Shown: positions 1 to 12,273, counted from the stretch's first letter. The stretch: DNA of 64,000 nucleotides from Sciurus carolinensis (GCF_902686445.1 NC_062220.1:112578643-112642642); one strand, 5' to 3'. Notes: generated by a model not told the origin, from the letters alone. Program-made: numbers and translations.

Positions 1-1200
1 TTTATCAATTTTGATTTTTTTAGGCAAAAAACAACTTTTTGTTCTATTGATTTTTTTGAATTTTTTTTTCCAATTTCATTGATTTTGTTTCTGATCTTAA
101 TTATTTCCCATTTCCTACTGATTTTGGTGTTGATTTGTTTTTCTCTTTCTAAGGCCTTGAGATGTAATGTTAGCTTATTTATTTGTGTGTTTTTCTATTC
201 TTTTAATGAAAGCGCTTGATGCTATGTATTTTCCTCTTAGAACTGCCTTCATAGTATCCCAAAGATTTTGGTATGTTGTATCTCTATTCTCATTTATCTC
301 TAAGTATTTTTTAGTTTACCCATGATTTCTTCTGCTACATATTCATTATTCAATAGCTTATTGTTTAGTCTCCAGGTGCTAGAGTAGCTTCCTTTTTAAA
401 AATCTTATCCTTGATTTCTTATTTCAATCCATTATGATCTGATAGAATACAAGGTATTATCTGTATTTTTTTATTTGTTTAGAGTTGTTTTGTTACCTGA
501 GATATGGTCTGTTTCAGAAAATGGTTTATGTGCTGCTGAGAAGAAAGTATATTCAGTTACTGATGAATGAAATATTCTACATATGTCTATTAAATCTAAA
601 TTATTTGTATTTTTTAGTTCTGTAGATTTTTTATTTAGTTTTTATTTGGAAGATCTATTTAGTAATGAGAGAGGTAGGTGAAAGTCACCCAGAATTATTT
701 TGTTGTGGTCTATTTGATTCTTGATATTGAGAAGTGTTTTTTTGACGTACACATATGCTCCATTGTTTGGGGCATAAATATTTATGATTGTTATTCCTTG
801 TTGTATGAGTCCTTTAAGGAGTATGAAATGATCTTTTTTTCCTCTTCTGATTAACTTTGGCTTGAAGTCCACTTTATCTTATGTGAGATTAGAAACACCT
901 GCTTGTTTATCAGATCCATGTGAATGATATTTCTACCCATCCTTTCTGTGGATGTCTTTGCTGATGAGGGCAGTCTCTCGGAGACAGCATATTGTTAGGT
1001 CTTGTTTTTAAATTCAACTTGCTAGCAAATATATTTTATTGATGAGCTTAGGCCATTTATATCCAATATTATTTTTGAGAGATGATTTTTATTTCCTGTC
1101 ATTTTGATTTATTTCTACTTTTTAATTTGTATTAGTTTCTCCTTTGATTATTCTTCTAGTGTAGTTTCTCTCTCTACTGGTTTTTAATTTTATTCTTCAT
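1..1200 (-). pseudogene. L1 ORF2 remnant, endonuclease region (partial)
   Basis: This is the N-terminal apurinic-endonuclease-like part of L1 ORF2, which nicks target DNA during retrotransposition. The best open piece (642-872) carries the IIN-IYAPNNGA and ILGDFHLPLS motifs of the family. The frame is broken on both sides, and the rest of the ORF lies outside the window to the left. Confidence 0.8.
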
Positions 1201-1399
1201 GAAATATTTATTGAATATGTTTTATATTGCAGCCTTTCTAGTTGTGAATTCTTTTAACTTTTGATTATTGCAGAAAGTTTTTATTTCATATTCAATTCTG
1301 AAGTTTAATTTCCTGGGTATAGTGGTCTTGGTTGGCATCCATTTCCTTTTGGAGCTTAGTATATATTAGTCCAATATCTCCTAACATTTAGGTCTGGTT

Positions 1400-2200
1400 T
1401 GAAAAATTAGCTAAAATCTGAACTGGTTTACATCTAAATGTGACCTGTTATTTTTCTCTAGTAGTTTTTAAAATTCGATCCTTATTCTTATCCTTATTAT
1501 TCTTATCCTTATTCTTATCCTTATTAGAAATTTTCATAATAATGTGCATTGGTGTGGGTCTGTTGTAATTTTGTGTATTTGGAGTCCTGCATGTCTCCTG
1601 AATTTGATTTTCCATTTCAACTTAAGGTTTGGAAAATTTTCTGGTTTTATTTGTTTGAAAAAATTGTTCATTTCTTGAGTGTCTATTTCAGTGCCTTTAT
1701 CTATCCTGATGAATTTTAAATTTGACCTTTTTATTTTATCCCATATTTCTTGAAAATTCTGTTCATAGTTTCTTAACATTTTCTCCATGGTTAACTTTAT
1801 TTTCAAGATTATGTAGTTTGTTTTTGTTGCCTGAAAAAAATCTATCTTCCAGTGGTCTAGTCAATTGGTGATTCTTTCCATTGAATTTTTAAATTGGTTT
1901 ATTGATTCCTTCATTTAGAATTTTTCTGTTTGATTCTTTTTCAGAATCTCTATGCATTGATGTGATCTTATGTGTATTTTATCTCTGAATTTACCCCTTA
2001 CATCATCTTTTACCTCACAGATTAGTTCAACTATGAATGTTCTAAATTCCTTCTCTGAAATTTCCTCTACTGTGTTGTGAATGGATTCTGTTATTGAGGT
2101 ATTTTGGTTTGTTTGGGATAGTTTGTTCCCTTGCTTTTTCATGTTGTCTACCCATCTATTAGTATGAATCTGAGGTGGAAGAGCTTTGCCTTTATGAACT
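1400..2200 (-). pseudogene. L1 ORF1 remnant
   Basis: Pieces at 1534-1806 and 1915-2200 match the ORF1p layout: an N-terminal segment beginning near MKKQGNKLSQTNQN, a coiled-coil-like stretch, and the RRM region with NFQEIWDKIKRSNL. ORF1p is the RNA-binding chaperone of the L1 particle. A tandem TTATCC/TTATTC array (1478-1526) has expanded within it. It is not functional. Confidence 0.75.
1478..1526. repeat. Short (TTATCC/TTATTC)n array inside L1 ORF1
   Basis: About eight hexamer-like units alternate TTATCC and TTATTC/TTATTA. The equivalent stretch of the neighbouring L1 (near 7530-7560) has only one unit, so this is a local expansion after insertion. Confidence 0.8.
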
Positions 2201-3439
2201 TTAGTGTCCTTGACATTTTCTAGTACCTCATGGTGTAGGGAGAGACAAATAATAACAATAACCAATGCAAACACTTTGTAGCATTAAACTAAACACTTAT
2301 TTACTTTTACAACATTAATTGGCACAATAAACATAAATGGTATGATAAGCAACTGCCAACAGTAAAAATAGTTAGTCTGCAAAAGGGCTTGCAATTTGAA
2401 AAGGTGAACAGGGAAATGCAGAAGAGATATAGGATGTGATGATTTTGAGAAAGGAAGAGAGAAAATAGATGTATAAAATTAAAGACAGAGTGAAAGAACA
2501 ATAGAACTTGAGTTTTCACAAAAGAAAAGAGAAAGAGAATCAAAAGGAACAGAAAAGTGAAAAACAATACAAAACAAAATATACTAATCAAATACCCTAG
2601 CCCTCAAAAGATAGAATCATGAAAAATAACTACCTTCAAAAAGTGCTAGAAATGAGAAAAGAGAGACAAACATGTTTATATAAAAATGTTTATTAACCAT
2701 TCAGCACACAATCAAAAAAAAAAGAGAGAGGAAGAAAGAAAAGGAAAGAAGAAAGAAAGAAAAAAGATTCTTGATGAACAAATAAGGAATTGTTTTCATT
2801 ACAGTGGTCAAAAATTGTCAACGAGAATGTATGTTTGTTGTCTGATTCCAAATGTCATTCCTTCTGTTTTTCTTGAGGTATGTACTGCACACAAGAGCAG
2901 TGGCAGCAAACTCTCAAATCCTTCCTCTTTGTGTTGCTTATCAAGTTGCCAGTTTGAGTTAAAAAATTCTCAGCTTGTCTTCTTGGTTGTATGAGGTATA
3001 GCAGTTTGAAGAGTATTGTCTGTCCCACTCTCAGGGTGGGGTTGCTGTAGAGTTCTATGAGAGGAATCCCCATAGGTGTAATTCCTGAAGGCAGGGTTTG
3101 GTTCTAGGTACAACCGGGGTGCATAGTTGAATGGCGAAGGGTCTGAAGTCTTAATTTTTAAATTTTTTTATATTTTTAATTTTATAGGCTGCATTTTGAT
3201 TCATTGTACATAAATGGGGTACAACTTTTTGTTTCTATGGTTGTACATGAGGTAGATTTACACCATTCATGTAATTATACACATACAAAGGGTAATGATG
3301 TCTGTCTCATTCCACCATCGTTTATACTCCTACACCCTCCCCCTCTCATTTTCATCTACATAATCAAAAGTTCCTCCATTCTTCTCTTACTCCCCCACCC
3401 CCATTATGTAACATCATTTACTTATCAGATAAAACACTG

Positions 3440-6400
3440 GCCTTTGTTTTTTTGGGGGATTGGCTTATATCATTTAGCATGATATTCTCCAATTCCATTC
3501 ATTTACCTGCAAATACCATAATCTTATTCTTCTTTATAGCTGAATAATATTCCTTTGTATATATATACTAGTTTCTTTATCCATTCATCTATTGAAGGGC
3601 ATCTAGCTATTATGAATTGAGCTGCTATAATCACTGATATGGCTGTGTCACTGTAGTATGCTGATTTTAAGTCCTTTGGGTATAAACCGAGGCATGGGAT
3701 AACTGGGTCAAAATGTAGGTTCATTCCAACTTCTTTGAGGAATCTTCATACAGCTTTCCAGAGTGGCTGCACCAATTTGCAACTCCACAAGCAATGTGCA
3801 AGTGTGCCTTTTTTCCCCACATCCACACCAACACATATTACTGCTTGTGTGCTTGGTAATAACCATTCTAATTGGAGTACGATTAAAACATTAGGGTGGT
3901 TTTAATTTGCATTGTTTTAATTACTAGAGATGTTTTTCATATATTTGTTAATTGCCTGCATATCTTCTTCTTCAAAGTGTCTGTCTAGTTCCTTGGCCCA
4001 TTTATTGATTGGATTATTTGTATTTTGGATGTAAAGTTTTCTAAGTTTTTTATAAATTTTGGAGATTGCAGCTCTATCTGAAGTGCATGTGCTAAAGATT
4101 TTTCCCACTCTGTAGGCTCTCTTTTCACATTATTGATTGTATCCTTTGCTAAGAAAAAGTTCTTAGTTTGAATTCACCCCATTTATTGATCCTTGCTTTT
4201 ATTTCTTGCACATTGGAAGTCTGATCCTAAGCCAACATGATGAAGATTCAGGCCTACTTTTTCTTCTGTTTGATGCACGGTCTCTAGTCTAATTCCTAGG
4301 TCCTTGATCCATTTTGAGTTGAGTTTTGTGCAGGGTGAGAGATAGAGGTTTCATTTACTGCATGTGAATTTCCAGATTTCCCAGCACCATTTGTTGAACA
4401 GGTTATCTTTTCTCCATTGTATGTTTTTGGCATCTTTGTCTAGTATGAGGTAACTGTATTTATATGTCTTCCATTCTGTACCATTGGTATGTCTGTCTAT
4501 TTTGGTGCCAATATCATGCTGTTTTTGTTACTATTGCTCTGTAGTATAGTTTAAGGCTGGTATTGTGATACCTCCTACTTCACTCTTCCTGCTCAGGATT
4601 GCTTTAGTTATTCCAGGTCTCTTATTCCTCCAGATGAAGTTCATGATTACTTTCTCTATTTCTATGAGGAATGTCATTGAGATTTTAGTTAAAATCGCAT
4701 TGAATCTGTGTAGCATCTTTGGTAGTATGGTCATTTTACAATATTAATTCTGCCTATCCAAGAACATGAGAGATTTTTCCATCTTCTAAGTTCTTCATTA
4801 ATTACTTACTTTAGTTTTCTGTAATTTTCATTGTAGAGGTCTTTCACCCCTTTCATTAGATTAATTCCCAAGTTTTTTTTTTTTTTTGAAGCTATTGTGA
4901 ATGGAGTGGTTTTTCTAATTTCTCTTTCAGAGAATTCATCACTCATGAATAGACATGCATTAGGCTTATGTGTATTGATTTTATATCCTGCTACTTTGCT
5001 GAATTCATTTATTAGTTCTAGAAGTTTTCTGGTGGAATTTTTTGGATCCTCTAAATATAGAATCATGTCATTGGCAAATAGTGATAGCTCGAGTTTCTCT
5101 TTTCCTTTTCATATCCCTTGAATTTCTTTGGTGCATCTGATTGCTCTGGCTAGTGTTTCAAGGATGATGTTGAATAGAAGTGGTGAAAGAGGGCATCCCT
5201 GCCTTGTTTCAGTTTTTAGAAGGAATGTTTCAGTTTTTCTCCATTTAGAATGATGTTGGCCATGGGCTTAGCATAGATAGCCTTTACAATGTTGAGGTAT
5301 GTTCTTACTATTTCTATTTTTTCTAGTGTTTTGAGCATGAAGGGGTGCTATATTTTATCAAATGCTTTCTCAGCATCTATTGAAATAATCATATGATTCT
5401 TTAACTTTAAGTCTATTGATACGATGAATTATGTTTATTGATTTCCACATGTTGAACCAACCTTGCATCACTGGGATAAACCCCACTTGATCATGGTGCA
5501 CTATCTTTTTAATATGTTTTTGTATGCAATTTGCCAGGATTTTGTTAAGAATTTCTGTGTCTATGTTCATTAGAGATATTGTCTGAAGTTTTCTTTCCTT
5601 GATGTGTCTTTGTCTGGTTTTGGTATCAGAGTGATATTAACTTCATAGAATGAATTTGGAAGGGTTCCCTCCTTTTCTATTTCTTGGAATACTTGGAGGA
5701 GTATTGGTATCAGTTCTTCTTTAAAGGTCTTGTAGAATTCGTTTGAGAATCCATCTGCTCCTGGGATTTTCTTGGTTGGTAGGTTTTTGATGGTTTCTTC
5801 TATTTCATTGTTTGAAATTGGTCTATTTAAAATTGTGTTTGTCCTCCTGATTCAGTTTGGGAAAATCATATATCTCTAAAAATTTTTCAGTGTCATTGAT
5901 AATTTCTATTTTGTTGGAGTATAGATTTTCAAAGTAGCTTCTAATTATGTTATGTATTTCAATGTTGTCTGTCATGGTCTTTCCTTTTTTATCACGAATT
6001 TGAGTAATTTGAGTTTTCTCTCTCCTTCTTTTCATTAGCGTGGCTAAGGGTTTATCAATTTTGTTTACTTTTTCAAATAACCAACTTTTCATTTCGTCCA
6101 TTTTTTGAATTGTTTCTTTGGTTTCAATTTCATTGATTTCAGCTCTGCTTTTAATTATTTCCTGTCTTCTACTACTTTTGGTATTGATCTGTCCTTCTAG
6201 GGCTTTGAGATGTAATGTTAGGTCATTTAGTTGTTGACTTTTTATTCTTTTAATGTATGAGCTCAATGCAATGAACTTTCCTCTTAATACTGTTTTCATA
6301 GTGTCCCAGAGATTTTGATATGTTGTATCATTGTTCTCATTTATCTCTAAGAATCTTTTTATATCCTCCCTGATGTCTTCTGTGATCATTGCATTATTCG

Positions 6401-7170
6401 ACAGCATATTATTTGTCTCTAGGTGTTGGAGTAGTTTGTTTTTTATCATTAATTTCTAATTTCATTCCATTACAATCTGATAGGAAGAAAGGTAGTATCT
6501 CTATTTTTTTGTATTTACTACTGGCTGCTTTATAGCATAGCGTATGATCTATTTTAGAGAAGATCCATGAGCTGCTGAGAAGAAAATGCATTTGCTTGAT
6601 GATGGATGAAGTACTCTATATATGTCCATTAAGTTTAAATGATTGATTGTATCATTTAATTCTATAATTTCTTTGTTCAGTTTTTGTTTGGAGGATCTAT
6701 CCAGTGATGAGAGTGGTATGTTAAAGTCACCTACTATTATTGTGTTGTGGTTTATATGTTCCCTGGAATTGAGAAGGATTTGTTTGCCATACATGGGTGC
6801 ACCATTGTTTGGGGCATAAATATCTACAATCATTATGTCTTGTTGGTTTATGGTTCCTTTAAGCAGTATGAAATGTCCTTCTTTATCCCTTTTGACTAAC
6901 TTGGCCTTAAAGCCCACCTTATCTGATATACGAATGGAGACCCCTGCTTTTTTACTAAGTCTGTGTGAGTGGTATGTTTTTCCCCATCCTTTCACCTTTA
7001 GTTTGTGAATATCTTTTTTCAATGAGATGAGTCTCTTGGAGGCTGCATATTGTTGAGTCTTTCCTTTTAATCTAATCTGACAGTATGTGTCTTTTGATTA
7101 ATGAGTTTAGGCCACTAACATTCAGAGTTATTATTGAGATATGATTTGTATTTCTGATCCTTTTGGTTTA
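3440..7170 (-). pseudogene. L1 ORF2 (endonuclease and reverse transcriptase), broken
   Basis: The order read on the minus strand is as expected. Endonuclease: 6549-7022, with KVKGWGKTYHSH, KKAGVSIRISD, IYAPNNGAPMYGK and VGDFNIPLSSLDRSSKQK. Linker: 5823-6449. Reverse transcriptase: 5370-5570, with [20 protein letters not shown] and GFIP; then 4806-5066, with YLEDPKNSTRKLLELINEFS; and 4531-4734. Cysteine-rich/C-terminal region: 3524-4108. ORF2p normally nicks DNA and reverse transcribes L1 RNA. The catalytic frame is split into many segments here, so no protein is expected. Confidence 0.85.
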
Positions 7171-7299
7171 GTTTTGGTTCTCAACTTGACTTGGTTTCTC
7201 CTTTGATTGACTTTTCCTTTAGGGTAGTTCCTCCCTTTGCTGACTTGTATTGTTTTTCACTAGTGAAGTATTTTGCTGAGAATGTTTTATAGTGCAGGC

Positions 7300-8200
7300 T
7301 TTCTATTTGTAAATTCTTTTCACTCTTGTTTATTGTGGAAAGATTTTATCTCATCATCAAATCTGAAGGTTAGTTTTGCTGGGTATAGGATTTTTGGTTG
7401 GCATCCATGTTCTTTCAGAGTTTGAAATATATAGTCCCAGGCCCTTCTAACTTTTGGGGTTTGGACTGAGAAATCTGCTGATATTGGTTTCCCCTTGTAT
7501 GTAATCTGATGCTTTTCTCTCACAGCCTTTAAAATCCTATCTTTATTTTGTATGTTAGGCATTTTCATTATAATGTGCTTTGGTGTGGGTATGTTGTTAT
7601 TTTGTGCATTTGGTGTTGCATAAGCCTCTTGTATTTGATTTTCCATTTCTTTCTTCAGTTTTGGGAAATTTTCTGCTATTATTTCATTGGACAGATTGTT
7701 CAATCCTTTTGTTTGTACCTTTGTGCTTTCCTCAATCCCAATAATTCTTAAATTTGGTCTTTTCATGACATCCCATAATTCTTGGAGGTTCCATTCATGA
7801 TTTCTTACCATCTTCTCAGTTTGGTCAACTTTATATTTAAGATTAAATGTTTTGTCTTCATGTCTGAGTTTCTGTCTTCCAAGTGATCTATTCTGTTGGT
7901 GATGCTTTCTATTGAATTTTTAATTTGGTTGATTGCTTCCTTCAAGGATTTCTGTGTGTTTTTGTTTTTTTCAGAATTTCTATTTAAATACTCTTTTGCT
8001 TCCTGCATTTGCTCTGTTAACTGTTTATTGGAGTAATCATACATTGCCTGCATTTGCACTCTTATCTCATCCTTTGCTTCATGGATCATTTTAATTATGT
8101 ACATTCTAAACTCTTTTCTGACATTTCTACTGCCATGCTGTCTTTAGATCCTAGTGCCTTGGTTTGTTAGGGACACTTTCTTCCCCTGTTTTTTTCATGT
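7300..8200 (-). pseudogene. L1 ORF1 remnant
   Basis: The two largest open pieces are the C-terminal RRM/CTD part (7320-7811: NLQELWDVMKRPNLRIIGIEE, then RILKAVREKHQITYKGKPI and the C-terminal ILYPAKLTF) and the coiled-coil part (7805-8104: NQIKNSIESITNRIDHLEDRNSD). The probable start, an ATG followed by a run of lysine codons, lies near 8199. It is separated from the coiled coil by a frameshift. L1 ORF1p is a trimeric nucleic-acid chaperone; this copy is dead. Confidence 0.85.
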
Positions 8201-9950
8201 TGTTCTCATATCTGCAATCTGAGGTATTGCAGTTCCCCCCTGTAGGTTTATTGTAACCCTGCAGGTTTCCAATACCTCTCCTTTGACGGGGAGATCAATA
8301 TTAGCAGCACCCAGTAGAAATAATATGAAGCCCTAAACCAGGTAGTGTCTATAAAGACATTAACAGTATTGTAGTAAACAGATAGGATAAGTTCAATTAT
8401 TATTTACAGTATAGCCAATAGGCTTGCAATGAGATCTACAATTTCTAATGGTGGACAAAGAGAATGGGGATGGGTGTAGGATGTAATTGTTAATGGGATA
8501 GGAAGAGAGTATATAGAGGTACTAGATCATGGGAAGAGTGATAGCAGGATGAAAAGAAGTTGGTTGTTAGCATGAGAAAAGGGAGAAAGAAACTCCAAGG
8601 AAACAGGTAAATAAAAGTAAAATAGATTGAGAAAAAAAATGAAGAAATAAATTTTTTTTAAAAAAAAACTATGGTATAATAGTTATTTACTACTCAATCC
8701 TCCCAGTCATTCAGTATCCTGATGCCAGAGAGGTACCTAAGAGCTTCCAGTCTCCAGCAGGCATCTCAGGTTGGGAGTTATCCCATCTACAGATGGCAGC
8801 TTTCCCTTCAGGGATAACCCAAGATGGCTGCACCAGCTTCTAAACAGGGCATAGGCACACCAGGGTCCAGAAACAGGGTGTGGTTTGGGGCTGACTCACG
8901 TCCAGAAGTAGCAGTCCCAAATATTTTAAATCACCCCGTCTCTAGGGCCTGGAAGCTGATAATTCACACTAGGAGACTGCACCCAAGGAGTCTCCTCTGG
9001 ATTCCACTCATGCAGCAGAGGAGCCAATCCTTTGAACTCTCCACCAACCATAAAATCCACCCTGCTCAGCTTCCCTGGCTCAGACCCCAAGCATACAGTA
9101 CTCCCAACCACCTGATCAAATTCCCAGCCCATGCCAGCTGGGCCTATGAGCCACCAGACTCAAATGGTGGGGAGGAATTCAGGATCTCTCGAGTCTCTAT
9201 GACCCATATTCACCTGGGTAAAATGCTCTCTGTACTTAATTTTCTCCTGATCCCCTAGGTACACTCTGAATTGTGTGGCAGACATCTATTCGCTCAGATT
9301 TCCCAAGTCTGGTCTCCTGGACTTATTCCCACACCCACCAGCTGCCATAATGTGGCAACAAGATGGTTCCTGTTTCAGCCCTCCTTGGACAACTGGGGGA
9401 CATGTGGCATCCTTCCTGCATGAGGATATAGTGTAGCACACCCTCTGCATCAGTATAGCAGTGTCTTCAATTGCTGATTTCTTCATACCAAGACATGTCA
9501 CCTTGCCACCTGAAATGCAGTTTTTCTTAGTCCCTCTCCCTGCTTTTCCAGTGGTGCATCAGTTCTAGTAGTCACAGATGCCAGCAGTGAGCTTTCTCTT
9601 TTATTTTATTATATCCAAACTTCTGAGTCCCCACAATGTTCTAACAGTTCAGTATTAAATCCCAGTAAAATCTCTTTCACCCATCTCACCAAGAAGCTTT
9701 TTATCAGCTTTCTTGGCCTCACACCACAGAGCAGCTTGGAAAGCAACCTCCTCCACTCCACCATTTTTCATCTGGTCTCCAGCTGCAGCTTGACCCCACC
9801 AGGTGCCACAATCAGGCACCTGAAAGGGAGGGAGCAAGCAAAGACCTGATGAGCCACCCTGGCACAAGGCCCAGCACCCCTCCAGCCCTCCTGGAAGCAC
9901 ACCTAGAGGCCATCTTTATTCTTTGGCTCCTGACCCTCTTCCTCCATCTT
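8200..9950 (-). promoter_or_regulatory. L1 5' UTR / internal promoter
   Basis: This is a GC-richer stretch upstream of L1 ORF1, about 1.75 kb long. It shares blocks with the 5' UTR of the L1 at 1-3150. YY1-like AAGATGG cores occur on the plus strand at 8820-8828 and 9358-9366 and on the minus strand at about 9908-9916. By analogy with other mammalian L1s, this region would hold the sense promoter and possibly an antisense promoter. Promoter activity is inferred. Confidence 0.6.
8824..9258 (+). CDS. Antisense ORF in L1 5' UTR (ORF0-like candidate)
   Basis: An uninterrupted 144-codon ATG-to-TAG frame runs antisense to the L1 that contains it. The start has an A at -3 and G at +4, and the ATG lies in CAAGATGGCTGC, which matches the TISU/YY1 consensus at 11 of 12 positions. 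The product begins MAAPASKQGIG and is rich in Pro, Ser and basic residues; I see no known domain, signal peptide or membrane segment. Primate L1s carry an antisense ORF0 in the same relative place, but this protein is not obviously related. A chance ORF in GC-balanced sequence is the main alternative. Translation is unproven. Confidence 0.3.
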   Translation: MAAPASKQGIGTPGSRNRVWFGADSRPEVAVPNILNHPVSRAWKLIIHTRRLHPRSLLWIPLMQQRSQSFELSTNHKIHPAQLPWLRPQAYSTPNHLIKFPAHASWAYEPPDSNGGEEFRISRVSMTHIHLGKMLSVLNFLLIP

Positions 9951-10009
9951 CAGCATCAGCAACATCAGACCAAATCTTTCTCTAGCTTCCATTTTTCAAC
10001 TCTTCTCTT

Positions 10010-10160
10010 CCCCTTGTCCACGTTTTAGGATCCTGTGAGTGTTTTGGGCCCACCATATAATATACAATATTCTATCCACTAGCATCTCTAAGTTCATCAT
10101 ATTTACAAAGTCCTTCTTATCATGAAGGTTCTAGGAGACGGTATATGGAAAATATTGGAG
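10010..10160 (-). repeat. ERVL-type LTR fragment
   Basis: The motifs 'aggatcctgtga' and 'gggcccacca', followed by a 'tttacaaagtcc' block, resemble the reverse complement of an old ERVL/MaLR-class LTR. The family was recognised by memory only. Confidence 0.4.
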
Positions 10161-10167
10161 TAGAAGA

Positions 10168-10521
10168 TGCTATGGTTTAGTTCCTAAAAGTCTCCCAGAT
10201 ACTTGGTCTCCAGTGTAGTGCTCTTGGGAGAGCTCTTTTAGAAAATGGGACCTCATGGGAGGTCATTAGCTCATTGACAGCATGCTCTCAAAGGGATAGT
10301 GGGATGCCAGCCCCATCCTCTTCCTCTCCTTCTTGGCTCCTCGTCCATATTGAGCAGTTTTGCTCTGCCACATGCTCATGCTGTCTCAACAAAGGCCCAA
10401 AGCAGTAGAATAACTGATCCTGGTCTAGAAGCTTCAAAACTACGAACCCAAATAAAATTTTTCTTTATGAAAGTCAATTATCTCAGACATCTATTACAGT
10501 GATAGAAACCTGTCTAACACA
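10168..10521 (+). mobile_element. Solo MaLR LTR (MLT1/MST-like)
   Basis: The element starts TGCTATGGTTTAG and ends CTGTCTAACACA, the TG...CA ends of mammalian MaLR LTRs. Internal blocks 'acttggtctccagtgt', 'gggacctcatgggaggtc' and 'aacccaaataaaattt' (with an AATAAA signal) are in family order. At about 354 bp it has solo-LTR size. No clear 5-bp duplication was found. Confidence 0.7.
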
Positions 10522-10804
10522 GGTACACTGCCTAACAGAGTCCCTAAATCTAATGTACTCCTCTGGGACCTGACCAAAGTAGATTCATGGCCTTTCTGGA
10601 TGAACACACCTTCCGTAGAGGTCTACAGGACAGAAACAGATGAAGACCCAGCAGTAAGTCCACAATCGGTGATCAGTAAATACATGAGGAAGCAAAATAC
10701 CATATGGGAAAGACAGAAGAAACAATAAACGGCAGATTTTCACCCCAAGAATCTGACATAAATTATCAAGAATGAACACAGAGATATTAGGAAGACTCAA
10801 AGAA

Positions 10805-10844
<40 letters not shown>

Positions 10845-10900
10845 AATGGGAAGTTATAGCAGAAGACAGCATAAGGACAGAGCACAGAAATACAAGGTCA
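10522..10900. other. Intergenic, no gene seen; contains (GA)n
   Basis: No gene or confident repeat is seen apart from a pure GA/AG run at about 10809-10842. Minus-strand ORFs here are driven by that run. Confidence 0.6.
10809..10842. repeat. (GA)n microsatellite
   Basis: A pure dinucleotide run of about 17 AG units. Confidence 0.95.
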
Positions 10901-12273
10901 TGACTTTTTTTAAATTAAGCTACATGAAGAAGAAAATTAGAAACTCTAAGTTCTATCTAATAGGAGTTCCAGACAAAAAGCAGAGAGATAGAGAAGGGGA
11001 GGGAGGATGAAAGAGAGAGAAAGGAAGAGAGTGAAAGAAAGAATGGCAGAAAAGTAGTATTTCAAAATATAATGGTTGGCCATTTTTAGAAATTATGAAA
11101 CAAAATCAATACATTCAGGATGCTTAAAAAACACTGAAAAAATAAAAATAAATCATCTAGGCCACGTTTAATATAATTATTGCAACAATGGTCTTTCTAC
11201 ACATACAGCTGATAACATCATGCTTTGGTGGTGACTCATATCCCCTGCTTTCTTTCTTGGTACTTCTCTGATGCCTGGGGATCTAATGGACACCTACATT
11301 TGTACCAATCCTAAAAACACAGGTAGTTAACATTTAATGAAATAATCCTTGACCACTAGGGAACAGGAAGTTGTGGGAAAATGTCCCCCACAACTATATC
11401 CCACATTCCCAATTTTGACATGAATTCTTAAAGGCAACTCAGAGGGTCCCAGAGAACTTGAGCCCCAGTTATCCACAATAGTGACTAGGTCTATAATGTA
11501 CCTTTGCATTGGGTCTCCCTAAATCCTTGTTTCATTTTTACCAGTTCCATTTTTCTTTTCATTCCCCAAAATAAATTATCTGCTTTTCAAGTGTATGTCT
11601 GAGGCTCTGACTTTGGGAAGAAATTCAGAGATTAATACAAAAAGTTATTACTGGTGTATCAGAATATAAATACCAAATTCCAGATATCACAGAAAATCTT
11701 AAAGTTTTCCAGAGAAAAAAGAGAAATCATCTAAAAGGAACTGGTAATAATAATAACAACGGACTTCTCAACAATAAGGGTTCAAAAGACAATAGAATAA
11801 TACTTCAAACAGTTGACAGAAAAGAACTATTAATCATGAACTGCATACCTGGCAAAATCTTATTTTAAGAGGTAAAGTAAAATAAAGAAATTTTTAGACA
11901 AATAGAAACTAGAATATTTATCATTGATAAACCTACACTAAAGGAACTTCTAAAGAAGGGTTTCCCAGGAAGTAGAAAACTAAACTTAGAAAGATGTTTT
12001 GAAATGAAAAAGGAAACAAAAGAGCAGTAAAAGAAGCTGGCAAGTGTGTGCATATCTAAACAAACAAAACCTCTATGACATAATAAAAGTAATATCTAAT
12101 CTGTTGACTGAAAAATGAAAAGTCCTAGGCAACAATAAATATAAGAGAAAAGGGAACAATCAAAATTAAAACGTTATGAGTTTCTTGTACCATTTGGTAG
12201 GGATGTTGAGATACTAACTTTAGACATACCCAAATATATATAGTTACATTTTAACACCAAAATATAAATAGAA

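Larger units (their letters stand above)
1..3150 (-). mobile_element. LINE-1, 5' half, cut by the window edge
   Basis: Read on the minus strand, this holds (right to left) an L1 5' UTR (about 2280-3150), ORF1 remains (about 1400-2200) and the endonuclease part of ORF2 (from about 1200 down to position 1). Short ORFs at 642-872 (IYAPNNGA and GDF motifs typical of the L1 endonuclease) and 1534-1806 (QEIWDKIKRSNL, typical of the ORF1p RRM region) support this. Many stops and frameshifts make it inactive. The 5' UTR resembles that of the neighbouring L1 (both carry a 'gggcttgcaa' and 'aggatgt' block) but is shorter before the next L1 begins. Confidence 0.85.
3151..9950 (-). mobile_element. Near-full-length LINE-1 (inactivated)
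   Basis: A complete minus-strand L1 series is visible: AT-rich 3' tail and 3' UTR (3151-3440), ORF2 (about 3440-7170), ORF1 (about 7300-8200) and a long 5' UTR (8200-9950). Near its 5' end, the minus strand reads GGAGCC followed by AAAGATGGCC, resembling the YY1-containing start of other mammalian L1s, which suggests little or no 5' truncation. Both ORFs are broken by stops and frameshifts. I found no convincing target-site duplication. The adjacent L1 ends where this one begins, so it may have inserted into that element's 5' UTR. Confidence 0.85.

Noticed and set aside
1478..1526. CRISPR-like or regulatory direct repeats
   Set aside because: This is a short hexamer array inside a LINE-1 in a mammalian genome, without spacers.
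10585..10872. Minus-strand ORF with a serine-leucine repeat
   Set aside because: The repeat is simply the translated (GA)n microsatellite.
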